From Testudinibacter crocodili (lineage in GTDB: Bacteria > Pseudomonadota > Gammaproteobacteria > Enterobacterales > Pasteurellaceae), in contig VDHG01000029.1 in NCBI GenBank assembly GCA_006228005.1, forward strand, positions 1 to 53,202: DNA of 53,202 bases. The letters run 5' to 3'. A program made the position numbers and the translations under genes. Positions 44,791 through 53,202 of the stretch are shown piece by piece (position 1 is the first letter of the stretch; the number at the start of each line of letters is the position of its first letter). The notes under the pieces are model-generated. The model ran no database searches and had not been told where the DNA came from. It saw nothing but the letters and a program-made list of their open reading frames with translations.

Positions 44791-45638
44791 TAGCGATAGA
44801 TCAATTACAGCATTTTGCCAACGACATCCGAATTCAGTTATTAAAATCGTTGGTAAATCTGGGATTTGGGCATTTTGGCGGCAGTTTATCAATTGTTGAA
44901 ATCTTAGCGGTGCTGTATGGCGGAATCATGAAAATTGATCCGCAACAGCCGGATTGGGTAGAACGTGATTATTTTGTGCTGTCGAAAGGACACGGCGGAC
45001 CAGCATTGTATGCCACATTAGCTTTAAAAGGTTATTTTCCGCTGGCGGAATTGATGACCGTTAACCAAAACGGAACTCATCTGCCCAGCCACCCGGATAG
45101 GCTGCTGACTAAAGGTGTGGATGCGACAACCGGCTCGTTGGGACAAGGCATTTCAATTGCCGCCGGCATTGCGCTTTCGCATCAATTGCGAGGTTTGCCG
45201 AACCGCACTTTTTGCATTTTAGGTGACGGGGAGTTAAACGAAGGGCAATGTTGGGAAGCTTTTCAATTTATTGCTCACCATAAATTGAATAACCTCTATA
45301 CTTTTATTGATTACAATAAGTTACAGCTCGACGGTGCATTAACTTCAATTATCGATCCTCAAAATCTGGAACAAAAATTTATGGCGTTCGGCTTTGATGT
45401 GGTCACCATCAAAGGTGATGATATCGCAGAATTGTACCGCATATTATCGTTAAGCACCGCACTTGCATTACCGCAGCCGAGCAGCAAACCGCTGCTGATT
45501 ATTCTCGACAGCAAAAAAGGGCAAGGTGTGCCATATATTGAAAATTTGGCGAATTCTCACCATATGCGGCTGAGCGCAGAAAACAAACAAGCAATTGAAC
45601 AGGCGATTCAGCAATTGGAGGCAAAATATGTCGATTGA
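44787..45638 (+). CDS. Split transketolase, N-terminal subunit
   Basis: 283 residues of the thiamine-diphosphate-binding half. 'GHFGGSLSIVEILAVLYGGIMKIDP' (~28-52), 'SKGHGGPALYATLALKGYF' (~67), 'TTGSLGQGISIAAGIAL' (~112) and the ThDP motif 'GDGELNEGQCWEAFQFIAHHKLNNLYTFIDYNK' (~143-175) are clear. Split transketolases occur in sugar-specific pathways; I recall an apulose-4-phosphate transketolase of two subunits in Actinobacillus succinogenes, a relative. Its start overlaps the IIC stop, and it overlaps the C-terminal subunit by 11 bases. Confidence 0.92.
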   Translation: MIAIDQLQHFANDIRIQLLKSLVNLGFGHFGGSLSIVEILAVLYGGIMKIDPQQPDWVERDYFVLSKGHGGPALYATLALKGYFPLAELMTVNQNGTHLPSHPDRLLTKGVDATTGSLGQGISIAAGIALSHQLRGLPNRTFCILGDGELNEGQCWEAFQFIAHHKLNNLYTFIDYNKLQLDGALTSIIDPQNLEQKFMAFGFDVVTIKGDDIAELYRILSLSTALALPQPSSKPLLIILDSKKGQGVPYIENLANSHHMRLSAENKQAIEQAIQQLEAKYVD

Positions 45639-46575
45639 AAGACAATATGATAGGTTGGAAATGCGTAAAATTTATGCCGAAACCTTGAAACAACAAATGC
45701 TTGCAAATCCTCTGGTGATTGAGTTGGAAGCGGATCTGATGAGTTCAATGGGAATGGATCAGGTGCAAAAAATATTGCCTAATCAAGTGATTAACTGCGG
45801 TATTATGGAAGCCAATGTGGTTGGCATGGCGGCAGGTCTATCCTTGGCGGGGCATATTCCGTTCTTTCATACCTTCACGGCATTTGCCAGCCGTCGCTGC
45901 TTTGATCAGCTTTTTATGTCATTGGATTATCAAGAGAATAATGTCAAAGTGATCGCTTCTGATGCAGGCATTTCTGCGGTACATAATGGTGGCACGCATA
46001 TGTCTTTTGAGGATATGGGGATTGTGCGCGGGCTGGCAAAAGCGACAGTGCTGGAGATCACCGACGGCAGCATGATGCAAAATATTGTGCGGCAATTGGT
46101 TGATCTGAAAGGGTTTTATTGGGTTAGAACTATTCGCAAACAAGCAGTAAAAATTTATGCTGAAGACGAAGAGTTCAGCATCGGCAAAGCCAAAATATTG
46201 CGTAAAGGGAAAGATATTACCTTGATTGCCAACGGTATTATGGTCGCCGAAGCGCTAACCGCAGCGGAGCGCTTGGCACAGCAAGGGATCGCCGCAACGG
46301 TGGTCGATATGTTCACGTTAAAACCAATAGATCAAGCCTGCATCATTGAACAAGCACAGCAAACCGGAAGAATCGTGACGTGTGAAAACCACAGTATTTA
46401 TAACGGTCTCGGTTCAGCAGTTGCCGAAGTTTTGTCCGAACACTGCCCGGTTCCGTTGCGTAGAGTCGGAGTCAAAGGTCGTTACGGACAAGTCGGCACT
46501 CAAGATTTCTTGATGCAGGAATATGAATTAAGCGCTGATCATATCGTCAAACAGGCACTGAGTTTATTGGTCTGA
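45628..46575 (+). CDS. Split transketolase, C-terminal subunit
   Basis: 315 residues from the ATG at 45628 (GGAGG upstream), overlapping the N-terminal subunit. It holds the pyrimidine-binding domain ('VINCGIMEANVVGMAAGLSLAGHIPFFHTFTAFASRRCFDQLF', ~50-95, with the catalytic glutamate in 'IMEAN') and the C-terminal domain ('GKDITLIANGIMVAEALTAAERL', 'VVDMFTLKPID', 'TCENHSIYNGLGSAVAEVL', ~195-285). It needs the preceding subunit for ThDP binding. Its substrate is presumably the phosphorylated sugar delivered by the PTS pair. Confidence 0.92.
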   Translation: MSIERQYDRLEMRKIYAETLKQQMLANPLVIELEADLMSSMGMDQVQKILPNQVINCGIMEANVVGMAAGLSLAGHIPFFHTFTAFASRRCFDQLFMSLDYQENNVKVIASDAGISAVHNGGTHMSFEDMGIVRGLAKATVLEITDGSMMQNIVRQLVDLKGFYWVRTIRKQAVKIYAEDEEFSIGKAKILRKGKDITLIANGIMVAEALTAAERLAQQGIAATVVDMFTLKPIDQACIIEQAQQTGRIVTCENHSIYNGLGSAVAEVLSEHCPVPLRRVGVKGRYGQVGTQDFLMQEYELSADHIVKQALSLLV

Positions 46576-46601
46576 TTTAAATGATGGCAAATAAGTTGAT
46601 G

Positions 46602-46634
46602 AAAACGGCTTTAAATTGTGTTTAAAGCCGTTTT
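46602..46634. terminator. Bidirectional terminator between transketolase and adk
   Basis: AAAACGGCTTTAAA pairs with TTTAAAGCCGTTTT around TTGTG: a perfect 14-bp stem whose ends supply T-runs on both strands, between convergent genes. Confidence 0.92.
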
Positions 46635-46655
46635 GTATGTCTTAGAAAGTCGGGG

Positions 46656-47387
<732 letters not shown>

Positions 47388-47440
47388 TTATCGCAATTTT
47401 TTTAAATTTCGATGCTTTTCAAGCAGAAAATGAAAGAAAA

Positions 47441-47454
47441 TTGTTATCGATCAT
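47441..47454 (+). promoter_or_regulatory. Possible FNR site upstream of pepT
   Basis: TTGTT-ATCG-ATCAT matches 8 of 10 conserved bases of the FNR consensus TTGAT-N4-ATCAA. pepT is known to be anaerobically induced by FNR in enterics. It lies 74 bases before the pepT start. Confidence 0.5.
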
Positions 47455-47527
47455 AATGTCACCGGTGAAAGGGACATACAATGGCAAAACAAGAAGGAAG
47501 CATAATTTATCAGGTCTGAGGGAAATT

Positions 47528-48790
47528 ATGACACATTTATTACAACACAAAGCATTACAGCAGCGGGAAAAACAACGGGAACAATTGCTAAACCGTTTTT
47601 TCAACTATATTACGTTTGATACCCAATCTAAACCTGAGGCTCAAAAATCACCCAGTTCAATGGGGCAATTGCGGCTGGCGGAACACTTGGTGGAGGAGTT
47701 GGAGCTGCTGGGGTTAAGTGAGGTAAAGCTCAGTCGTCACTGTGTAGTGACCGCACTTTTGCCATCGAATTGCGGCAGTAAAAGAACGATTGGTTTTATT
47801 TCGCATCTGGACACATCGCCGCAGATGAGTGGCAAGCATATCAAAGCGGAACTGATTCAAGAGTATCGCGGTGGTGATATTGCGTTGGGTAAAGGTGATG
47901 ATTATATCAGCCCGGTTGATTACCCTTTTTTGCAGCAATTGGTTGGTGACTCTCTGATTGTCACTGACGGCAATACGTTATTGGGGGCGGATAATAAAGC
48001 CGGCATTGCTGAAATCATGACCGCACTTGAGCAATTGATCGAGAGCAAAATACCCCACGCCAATATTCGAGTGGCATTTACGCCGGACGAGGAGATTGGC
48101 TTGGGGATGGATTTTTTTCCGATAGCTGATTTTGTTTGTGATTGGGCATACACGATTGATGGTGGTGAAGCAGGAGAGCTGCAAATTGAGAATTTTAATG
48201 CCGCCGGAGTGGATATTGTGATTCAAGGGCATTCGGCACATCCCGGTGATGCTAAAGATAAAATGGTTAACGCTTTGGCGTTGGCTTGTGATTTCCATCA
48301 ATACTTACCGAAAAATGACGTGCCGGAAAAAACAGCGGAACGGCAAGGCTTTTTCCATCTGGATAAAATTGAAGGCGATATTGAACAAGTGCGAATGCAC
48401 TATTTGATTCGAGAATTTGATGCCGCACAATTTAAGTTACGTAAACAACAATTTCAGCAATGGATAGGTGAATTCACCACTAAATACGGCTTGCAGCAGC
48501 GTTTTCGTGTTGAAATCAGCGACAGTTACAAAAATATGTATGAGGTGATCAGCAAAGTTCCGCAGTCGCTTGAATTGGCGAAAATGGCGATGCAAGAGTG
48601 CGGTATTACACCGCTGTTGAAACCGATTCGTGGTGGAACAGACGGCGCTAAATTGGCAGTGATGGGTATCGCCTGCCCGAATATATTCACCGGTGGTTAC
48701 AACTTCCACAGCAAATACGAACTGGCAAGCGTGCAAGGCATGCAAAGTGCGGTTGATGTGATTGCTAAAATCGCCGTGTTGGCGGTCTAG
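47528..48790 (+). CDS. pepT: Tripeptide aminopeptidase (peptidase T)
   Basis: Cytosolic zinc peptidase releasing the N-terminal residue of tripeptides. 420 residues from the ATG at 47528 (GAGGGAA upstream); a longer frame from 47441 overlaps the FNR-like site. M20-family metal ligands: 'ISHLDTSP' (~90), 'LLGADNKAGIAEIM' (~153), 'FTPDEEIGLGMD' (~186), 'IDGGEAGE' (~208) and a late His in 'YNFHSKYE'. The catalytic residues are intact. An uptake signal lies near its middle and another near the end. Confidence 0.96.
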   Translation: MTHLLQHKALQQREKQREQLLNRFFNYITFDTQSKPEAQKSPSSMGQLRLAEHLVEELELLGLSEVKLSRHCVVTALLPSNCGSKRTIGFISHLDTSPQMSGKHIKAELIQEYRGGDIALGKGDDYISPVDYPFLQQLVGDSLIVTDGNTLLGADNKAGIAEIMTALEQLIESKIPHANIRVAFTPDEEIGLGMDFFPIADFVCDWAYTIDGGEAGELQIENFNAAGVDIVIQGHSAHPGDAKDKMVNALALACDFHQYLPKNDVPEKTAERQGFFHLDKIEGDIEQVRMHYLIREFDAAQFKLRKQQFQQWIGEFTTKYGLQQRFRVEISDSYKNMYEVISKVPQSLELAKMAMQECGITPLLKPIRGGTDGAKLAVMGIACPNIFTGGYNFHSKYELASVQGMQSAVDVIAKIAVLAV

Positions 48791-48827
48791 CCGTAGTCTA
48801 AGGTTAAAATATACGATTAATATTGTA

Positions 48828-48941
48828 AAAGTAGGGGCGGATTATATATCCGCCCGAACCGCACTTTGCATTTTTCCTTTATTGATTAAGTGCTTATACC
48901 GCACTTCGCAAACGGGCGGATATATAATCCGCCCCTACTTT
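48828..48941. repeat. MITE-like element with 29-bp perfect terminal inverted repeats
   Basis: 48828-48856 and 48913-48941 are perfect inverted copies (AAAGTAGGGGCGGATTATAT... outer end). Each arm also folds on itself through GGGCGGA/TCCGCCC. The 56 bases between carry two uptake-like cores in the same orientation (ACCGCACTTTGCA, ACCGCACTTCGCA). No coding capacity. It lies between pepT and letB and resembles small palindromic elements that are mobilised in trans. Confidence 0.8.
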
Positions 48942-48971
48942 GCCTCATCAAATATCTTTGTCAATAATCTA

Positions 48972-48996
48972 AGGTACTAACTTAATGTTAGTACCT
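48972..48996 (-). terminator. Hairpin downstream of letB
   Basis: AGGTACTAAC pairs with GTTAGTACCT around TTAAT, 15 bases past the letB stop. The T-run on the minus strand is weak. Confidence 0.65.
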
Positions 48997-49010
48997 CAGG
49001 TTTTAATATC

Positions 49011-51686
49011 TTAATAAGCGCCTTGATTCCAGAATTTCGAATCTTCCGGTAACTTTTGTTGCAGTAAGAAGCGTTGTTTGGCTTTGGCGGCGGGCTGCAC
49101 CACTTGTCCGGACGGTGTGCCAAATGAGATACCACCTTTTAGGAATTGCTGCACACTGCCAGTTTCAAAGGCAAAGCCCTGTAAGCCGAAGCCGAAACTG
49201 TAGCCGGAGGTGATCCAGAATTCGGAGTTTTGGCGTACCAAGTGTTTGTATTTATTGCCGATGATAATATCCACCAATACCCGATCACCCAATTCGTCCA
49301 ACGTCATTTTTTGTACCAGCCCAACTTCAATGCCACGATATTGTACCGGCGAACCTTCCGTCAAGTTAAATGCACTTGAAGTTTCCAAAATCAGCGGAAT
49401 GCCGTTGGCAAATTTGCTGGCATTGCTGATCTCTTTATTTAAACGGAAAGTTTTGCTTATTTCGCCGCCGCCGACCTCAACATTAATATAAGGTTGAAGC
49501 AAACTGTCGAGGTTGGCGATGGCGCCAGCAGAAATTTGTGGTGAAATCAGTTGAAAACGGCTGCCTTTTTTACTGATTAAGGCGTAGTAATTCGGTTGAA
49601 TCAACGCTTTGCTGACAATACGTTGTTGACTTTTATCAATTTCAATCGAAACCACCTCGCCAATGGTAATCCCCATATAGCGAATTGGCATGCCATGGCT
49701 TAAATCTTTGGCATCGCTTGAAGTCAGGGTAATTTCGTTACCGACTGAACGGGCGGCGGTTTCATTGCTGTACAGACGGGTATTTTTGTTGGCAGCGCCA
49801 AAGTTTTCAAAACTGATAGCGCCTTTTAGGGTTCGCATAATCGGTGCGGCTTGAATATTTACCCCTTTCGGACTGATATCCACCTGCGCCGCACTTTCGC
49901 TCCAGAATTTGCTGCGATCAGTCAACAAATTACGATATTGACTGTTGATAAATACCTCAATTTTAAAGTCTTTATCGGTAGGCTGTACCGAAATAATCTG
50001 CCCGACCGGAAATTGTTTATACAGCACTAGAGAACCGTTTTCGATGCCGGGCAACACCGCAGAATGCAGCGTGATAGCAGGCTGTAGGTTATCGCCGGTG
50101 ATCCCGGATTCGGCGCTGCTGAGGTCTTTATACAGCGGATATTGCGTCAGCGCTTCGCCTTTGCCGTGTTTGTTTGCCAGAATCCGAATACCGCCTTGCA
50201 GCCATTTTTCTGGTGCCGCCGCTTCAAATTGAATCCCGTCCACACCGATGTTGACATTTAAATTGGACGCGGCAATAAATTTGGTATCAGCATAGATCAG
50301 ATCACGATACTCTTCGGCGATGGCAATTTTAAATTCAACCCCTTCAATTGATACTGTGCGCTGGGCAATTTCGCCAATCCGAATACCGTTATACAAAACC
50401 CCTTGTCCGACATTCACATTGTAGGTTTCCGGTGCAGTCAGTTTGATGATCAGGGTTTTTGGTAAGCTGAGCAGTAATTCCGACTGGGTCAGTACAGTAA
50501 AATCCGTTTTAGGCGTGCTGTTTCCATCGCTGCCGGCGATCAGCGTGAAATAGGGGCCGGCAAGTAATTTTTCCAAATTATTCAAATTATCGGCATTCAG
50601 ACTGTTTTCGTTTATGACAATTTGACTGTCACTACGTAGCAGATTACCAATATTTTCATCAACCAATAATTTGCCATGCACGCTGTTATCTTTGTTTTCG
50701 GCTTGAGCGTCCAATGCAGCAAGGGTACCAATTTTAAAGTTTTGATAGTAAAGCGGTGTACTGTTAATTTTTAAGCCGCGAATGTTCGGCAAGGTGATAT
50801 CAACTTCAATACCGCGTTGGGCGGATTTTTCATCTTGGTACAGGGTATAGCTTTCGCCGTTGACCGCACTTGGGCTGTTTTCAGGCGAGTCAAACGAAAC
50901 CCCGCCGATTACCAACGAGGTGATACTGTCCATATCAACCGAAATCCCACTCAAGCTGATGTCGGTTTGTAAGCCGCTGCTGTTCCAGAAGCGAGAATCT
51001 TTTTTAACCAAATGGCTGTAGGATTTGTTAATCACTACATCGATTTGAACTTTTTTCTGATCTTCTAAAAAGCGGTAATCAGAGATACTGCCGACCGGAA
51101 TTTTGCGGTAATTAACAGAAGCTCCGGCAGAAATTGAGCCTAGATTGTCGGCTAACAGGTGAATCAAAATATCGCCTTCGTCCATTTGCGCCATTGGCCC
51201 TTCGGATTCTGCGATAAATTCATCGGCACTATCGCCACCACCGGGCGCTAGCGTGATATAGTTTCCGGAAACCAACGCATCTAAGCCAGAAATACCGGCA
51301 AGGGAGGCGCTAGGGCGTACTAACCAGAATTTAGTGTGTTCCCGTAATACTGTTTTGGCTTCCGGATTGATACTGGCAGTTACCATAATTCGTTTTAGAT
51401 CTTCGGTGAACTTGACTTTTTTGACCACGCCGATCTGTAAACCCTGATAGCGAATCGGGGTTTTGTCGGCAGTAATACCGGCGCCGTTGGAGAAATAAAT
51501 GGTAATGCTTTCGCCTTGTTCGTCTAAAATACGTGCAAACAGTGCCAATCCGATAATCAGCGCGACAATCGGCAACAGCCAAAACGGCGAAATGCTTTTT
51601 AAGCGGCGCACCGTCGCATTTTGCACTTTTGGCGTTGGCATCGTTTGCGGCGCTGGATCATGAGGGGGAGTTTGGTTTTTTGTCAT
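49011..51686 (-). CDS. letB: Intermembrane lipid transport protein LetB (YebT), seven MCE domains
   Basis: 891 residues from the ATG at 51686 (GGAAG upstream). One N-terminal membrane helix (~33-52) anchors a periplasmic tube. I count seven MCE domains by their 'G...xPIxYxGxxIGxVxxV' segments: 'DKTPIRYQGLQIGVV', 'AGASVNYRKIPVGSI', 'NSTPLYYQNFKIGTL', 'VGQGVLYNGIRIGEI', 'NGSLVLYKQFPVGQI', 'HGMPIRYMGITIGEV' and 'EGSPVQYRGIEVGLV'. Seven domains identify LetB rather than PqiB (three). It bridges the envelope and moves phospholipids with LetA. The start overlaps letA's end by 29 bases. Confidence 0.93.
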   Translation of the reverse strand: MTKNQTPPHDPAPQTMPTPKVQNATVRRLKSISPFWLLPIVALIIGLALFARILDEQGESITIYFSNGAGITADKTPIRYQGLQIGVVKKVKFTEDLKRIMVTASINPEAKTVLREHTKFWLVRPSASLAGISGLDALVSGNYITLAPGGGDSADEFIAESEGPMAQMDEGDILIHLLADNLGSISAGASVNYRKIPVGSISDYRFLEDQKKVQIDVVINKSYSHLVKKDSRFWNSSGLQTDISLSGISVDMDSITSLVIGGVSFDSPENSPSAVNGESYTLYQDEKSAQRGIEVDITLPNIRGLKINSTPLYYQNFKIGTLAALDAQAENKDNSVHGKLLVDENIGNLLRSDSQIVINENSLNADNLNNLEKLLAGPYFTLIAGSDGNSTPKTDFTVLTQSELLLSLPKTLIIKLTAPETYNVNVGQGVLYNGIRIGEIAQRTVSIEGVEFKIAIAEEYRDLIYADTKFIAASNLNVNIGVDGIQFEAAAPEKWLQGGIRILANKHGKGEALTQYPLYKDLSSAESGITGDNLQPAITLHSAVLPGIENGSLVLYKQFPVGQIISVQPTDKDFKIEVFINSQYRNLLTDRSKFWSESAAQVDISPKGVNIQAAPIMRTLKGAISFENFGAANKNTRLYSNETAARSVGNEITLTSSDAKDLSHGMPIRYMGITIGEVVSIEIDKSQQRIVSKALIQPNYYALISKKGSRFQLISPQISAGAIANLDSLLQPYINVEVGGGEISKTFRLNKEISNASKFANGIPLILETSSAFNLTEGSPVQYRGIEVGLVQKMTLDELGDRVLVDIIIGNKYKHLVRQNSEFWITSGYSFGFGLQGFAFETGSVQQFLKGGISFGTPSGQVVQPAAKAKQRFLLQQKLPEDSKFWNQGAY

Positions 51687-53046
51687 AGAGCTTCCAAAGT
51701 AAACGGCTATCAAATTGCTCGGCGGCAATCATGGTCAAAAAGACGGCGGCACCAAAATAAAAGGCAGCCGGGCCGACGGAAAAGGTAATAATCTGTCCAC
51801 GCGTCACCAGCGACATCATCAACGAGAGTACGAATAAGTCGAGCATAGACCAGCGTCCAACAAAATGCACCAGATGCAACAGCTTCATTTTTCTCTCGAT
51901 ATTGCCGGCTTTTCGGCGGTGTACACTGATCAACAGGTAAATCATGGCGATGATTTTGCTTAGCGGCACGAAAATACTGGCGATGAAAACCACAAAGGCG
52001 ACAAAATAGCTGCCCATACCGATAAAAGAAATCACACCGGAAATCAGGGTATCACCGCTGGCAACGCCGTTTAAATAGATATATGAAATCGGCAACAGAT
52101 TGGCAGGAATCAGCATGATGATCCCGGCGATCAACGCTGCCCAAGTGCGTTGCAGTTTAGTGTTGTCATTAATATCTAATAAGGATTCGCAGCGTGGGCA
52201 ATAGTGGCGTCCCTGACTGTCAAGGGTGCGCTGTTGTGCAGCAAAGGTGTAATTGCAGGCATGGCAGTGACATAATTCATGATTTTTGTTGTGTGTATTT
52301 GCCGTAGGATAGGCAAACTGCGGATAAAATTCATTCCAAAGTGCCAACGGATTGATTTTGATAAATAGCAATGTGGTTAAAAGTGCGGTAAACACAAACG
52401 CCAAAAAATAGATATCGATAGTTAAAGTGGCATATTCACGCACTTTAAACGCCGCAACGCCGAGGCTGACCAGATAGACATCCAACATTACCCAAGGTTT
52501 GATATAACCCAGCATTAATAACAGGTTGCGCGGACGGTGGTTGAAATGCTTAGCAATCCATAAAAACAGCACCAATGTGGCGAAACATAACGGCATGATG
52601 ATGGCGCACAGCAATACCATAAACCCCGTGTAAATATCATTGTTGGTGGCAATTTTCCAAGCACCACCCCAGACTGAGGCGTGCACCGGTACCCCAAGCA
52701 AATCAATACTGAGCAAAGGAAAAGTGAAAGCAAACGGCATTAAAATCAGGATTGAGATCGCAATAATCGCACAACGTTTCAGACTCCAACGGCTGCCGGA
52801 GCGCAGCTCGGCGTTACATTGCGGGCAGCAGGCAACCTGCCGTGAGTGCAAGCGTGGAACATTGACCAGCGCATCGCATTCGTCACAACGTAGTAGATGG
52901 GTGTTTGAAACTCGTGATAAGATTTTAATAATCAGCCTTCCTGTAAAACGGTACAGAGAAAATGCGTTAAACAAAACTGCGTCAGTATAATATAAAGTTG
53001 AATGGCTGACTATAGCGTCAAAATATCCAGAAAACTGCTCTGACAA
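51658..53046 (-). CDS. letA: LetA/YebS-like inner-membrane partner of LetB
   Basis: Up to 462 residues. Two zinc-ribbon-like modules ('CDECD...CCPQC', ~53-79; 'CHCHACNYTF...CPRC', ~255-285) each precede a four-helix membrane block, the PqiA/LetA layout ('LMPFAFTFPLLSIDLLG', 'ILMPFAFTF'; 'IAGIIMLIPANLLPISYI'). It supplies the inner-membrane part of the LetAB lipid pathway. The start is unclear: the frame opens with a TTG at 53046, and no ATG lies before the first zinc ribbon. AGGAAGG at 52936-52942 suggests initiation at a rare codon a few bases further on. Confidence 0.88.
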   Translation of the reverse strand: MSEQFSGYFDAIVSHSTLYYTDAVLFNAFSLYRFTGRLIIKILSRVSNTHLLRCDECDALVNVPRLHSRQVACCPQCNAELRSGSRWSLKRCAIIAISILILMPFAFTFPLLSIDLLGVPVHASVWGGAWKIATNNDIYTGFMVLLCAIIMPLCFATLVLFLWIAKHFNHRPRNLLLMLGYIKPWVMLDVYLVSLGVAAFKVREYATLTIDIYFLAFVFTALLTTLLFIKINPLALWNEFYPQFAYPTANTHNKNHELCHCHACNYTFAAQQRTLDSQGRHYCPRCESLLDINDNTKLQRTWAALIAGIIMLIPANLLPISYIYLNGVASGDTLISGVISFIGMGSYFVAFVVFIASIFVPLSKIIAMIYLLISVHRRKAGNIERKMKLLHLVHFVGRWSMLDLFVLSLMMSLVTRGQIITFSVGPAAFYFGAAVFLTMIAAEQFDSRLLWKLYDKKPNSPS

Positions 53047-53202
53047 CCTTAATTGGCCGCTTCGCTAAGAAGAACATCGGATAAAAGTGCGGTTTCTGTT
53101 GTCAAGCAGTCAAAAATTAAGCTAGACTATGCGTCTATTATTTTGATTTCTTGCTAGGCATAAGTGTCAGCTTTTGCTTTGATACTAGGGTCTATAGCTC
53201 AA
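53047..53202. other. Right edge of the window, non-coding
   Basis: 156 bases upstream of letA without a visible gene. They contain one uptake signal (near 53084) and, at 53186, TAGGGTCT, the start of the 16-mer repeated at 10255 and 17990. The letA promoter must lie here. Confidence 0.5.

Noticed and set aside
43142-46575. L-ascorbate (ula) catabolic operon
   Set aside because: UlaC, UlaD, UlaE, UlaF and UlaG-type genes are absent and a split transketolase takes their place; the regulator is LacI-type, not UlaR.
49011-51686. PqiB rather than LetB
   Set aside because: PqiB has three MCE domains; seven are seen here and the length is close to LetB.

Overview
The window is from a member of the Pasteurellaceae, on the branch that uses the Haemophilus-type DNA uptake signal (core AAGTGCGGT). 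This 9-mer and its complement occur dozens of times, inside genes and as inverted pairs in terminators. Gene content and order (mltG-tmk-holB-tatD, thiBPQ next to bioB, dnaKJ, letAB, adk, pepT) fit Haemophilus, Aggregatibacter, Pasteurella or Rodentibacter. I cannot resolve the species. No rRNA, tRNA, CRISPR array, intact insertion sequence or prophage was seen.

Layout. 1-5876: the 3' end of a giant Ig-like/RTX-like adhesin gene, followed by a shorter tandem paralogue that keeps the C-terminal half. 6137-10186: a housekeeping operon (mltG, tmk, holB, tatD-type nuclease, DUF1523-like). 10200-10440: a run of four tight hairpins. 10481-15034 (minus): bioB and thiamine importer genes thiQ, thiP, thiB behind a TPP riboswitch. 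15074-17973 (minus): PPK2-type kinase, NsrR-like repressor, DUF945 protein. 18114-21456: dnaK and dnaJ behind a sigma-32 promoter. 21548-28562 (minus): a heme-acquisition locus in which a TonB receptor, a secreted hemophilin-like hemophore and its Slam-type exporter are followed by a broken hutW, then hutX and hutZ, with a good Fur box upstream. 28883-30937: dhaK-dhaL-dhaM for PEP-dependent dihydroxyacetone phosphorylation.

31086-36747 (minus) is an AT-rich island of nine co-oriented genes, mostly small membrane proteins, with two zinc-ribbon membrane proteins and a DUF1266-like membrane protein. It has no uptake signals and no function I can assign, and it is the best candidate for an undescribed system. 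37157-38032 is a RarD-like EamA permease. 38174-41796 is a catecholate-siderophore-type ABC importer. 41853-46575 is a LacI-family regulator divergent from a PTS IIB-IIC pair plus a split transketolase, probably a pathway for an unusual pentose-like sugar. Then come adk, pepT, a 114-bp MITE-like inverted repeat, and letB/letA for phospholipid transport between membranes.

Three loci deal with iron or heme: hemophore uptake and heme handling (HutX/HutZ), the FatDC/FatB-like siderophore importer, and their Fur-like sites. Two sugar loci rely on the PTS: DhaKLM takes phosphate from EI/HPr encoded elsewhere, and the UlaA/UlaB-like pair needs an EIIA not found here. All functional calls come from reading motifs and recalling families; no database search was possible.
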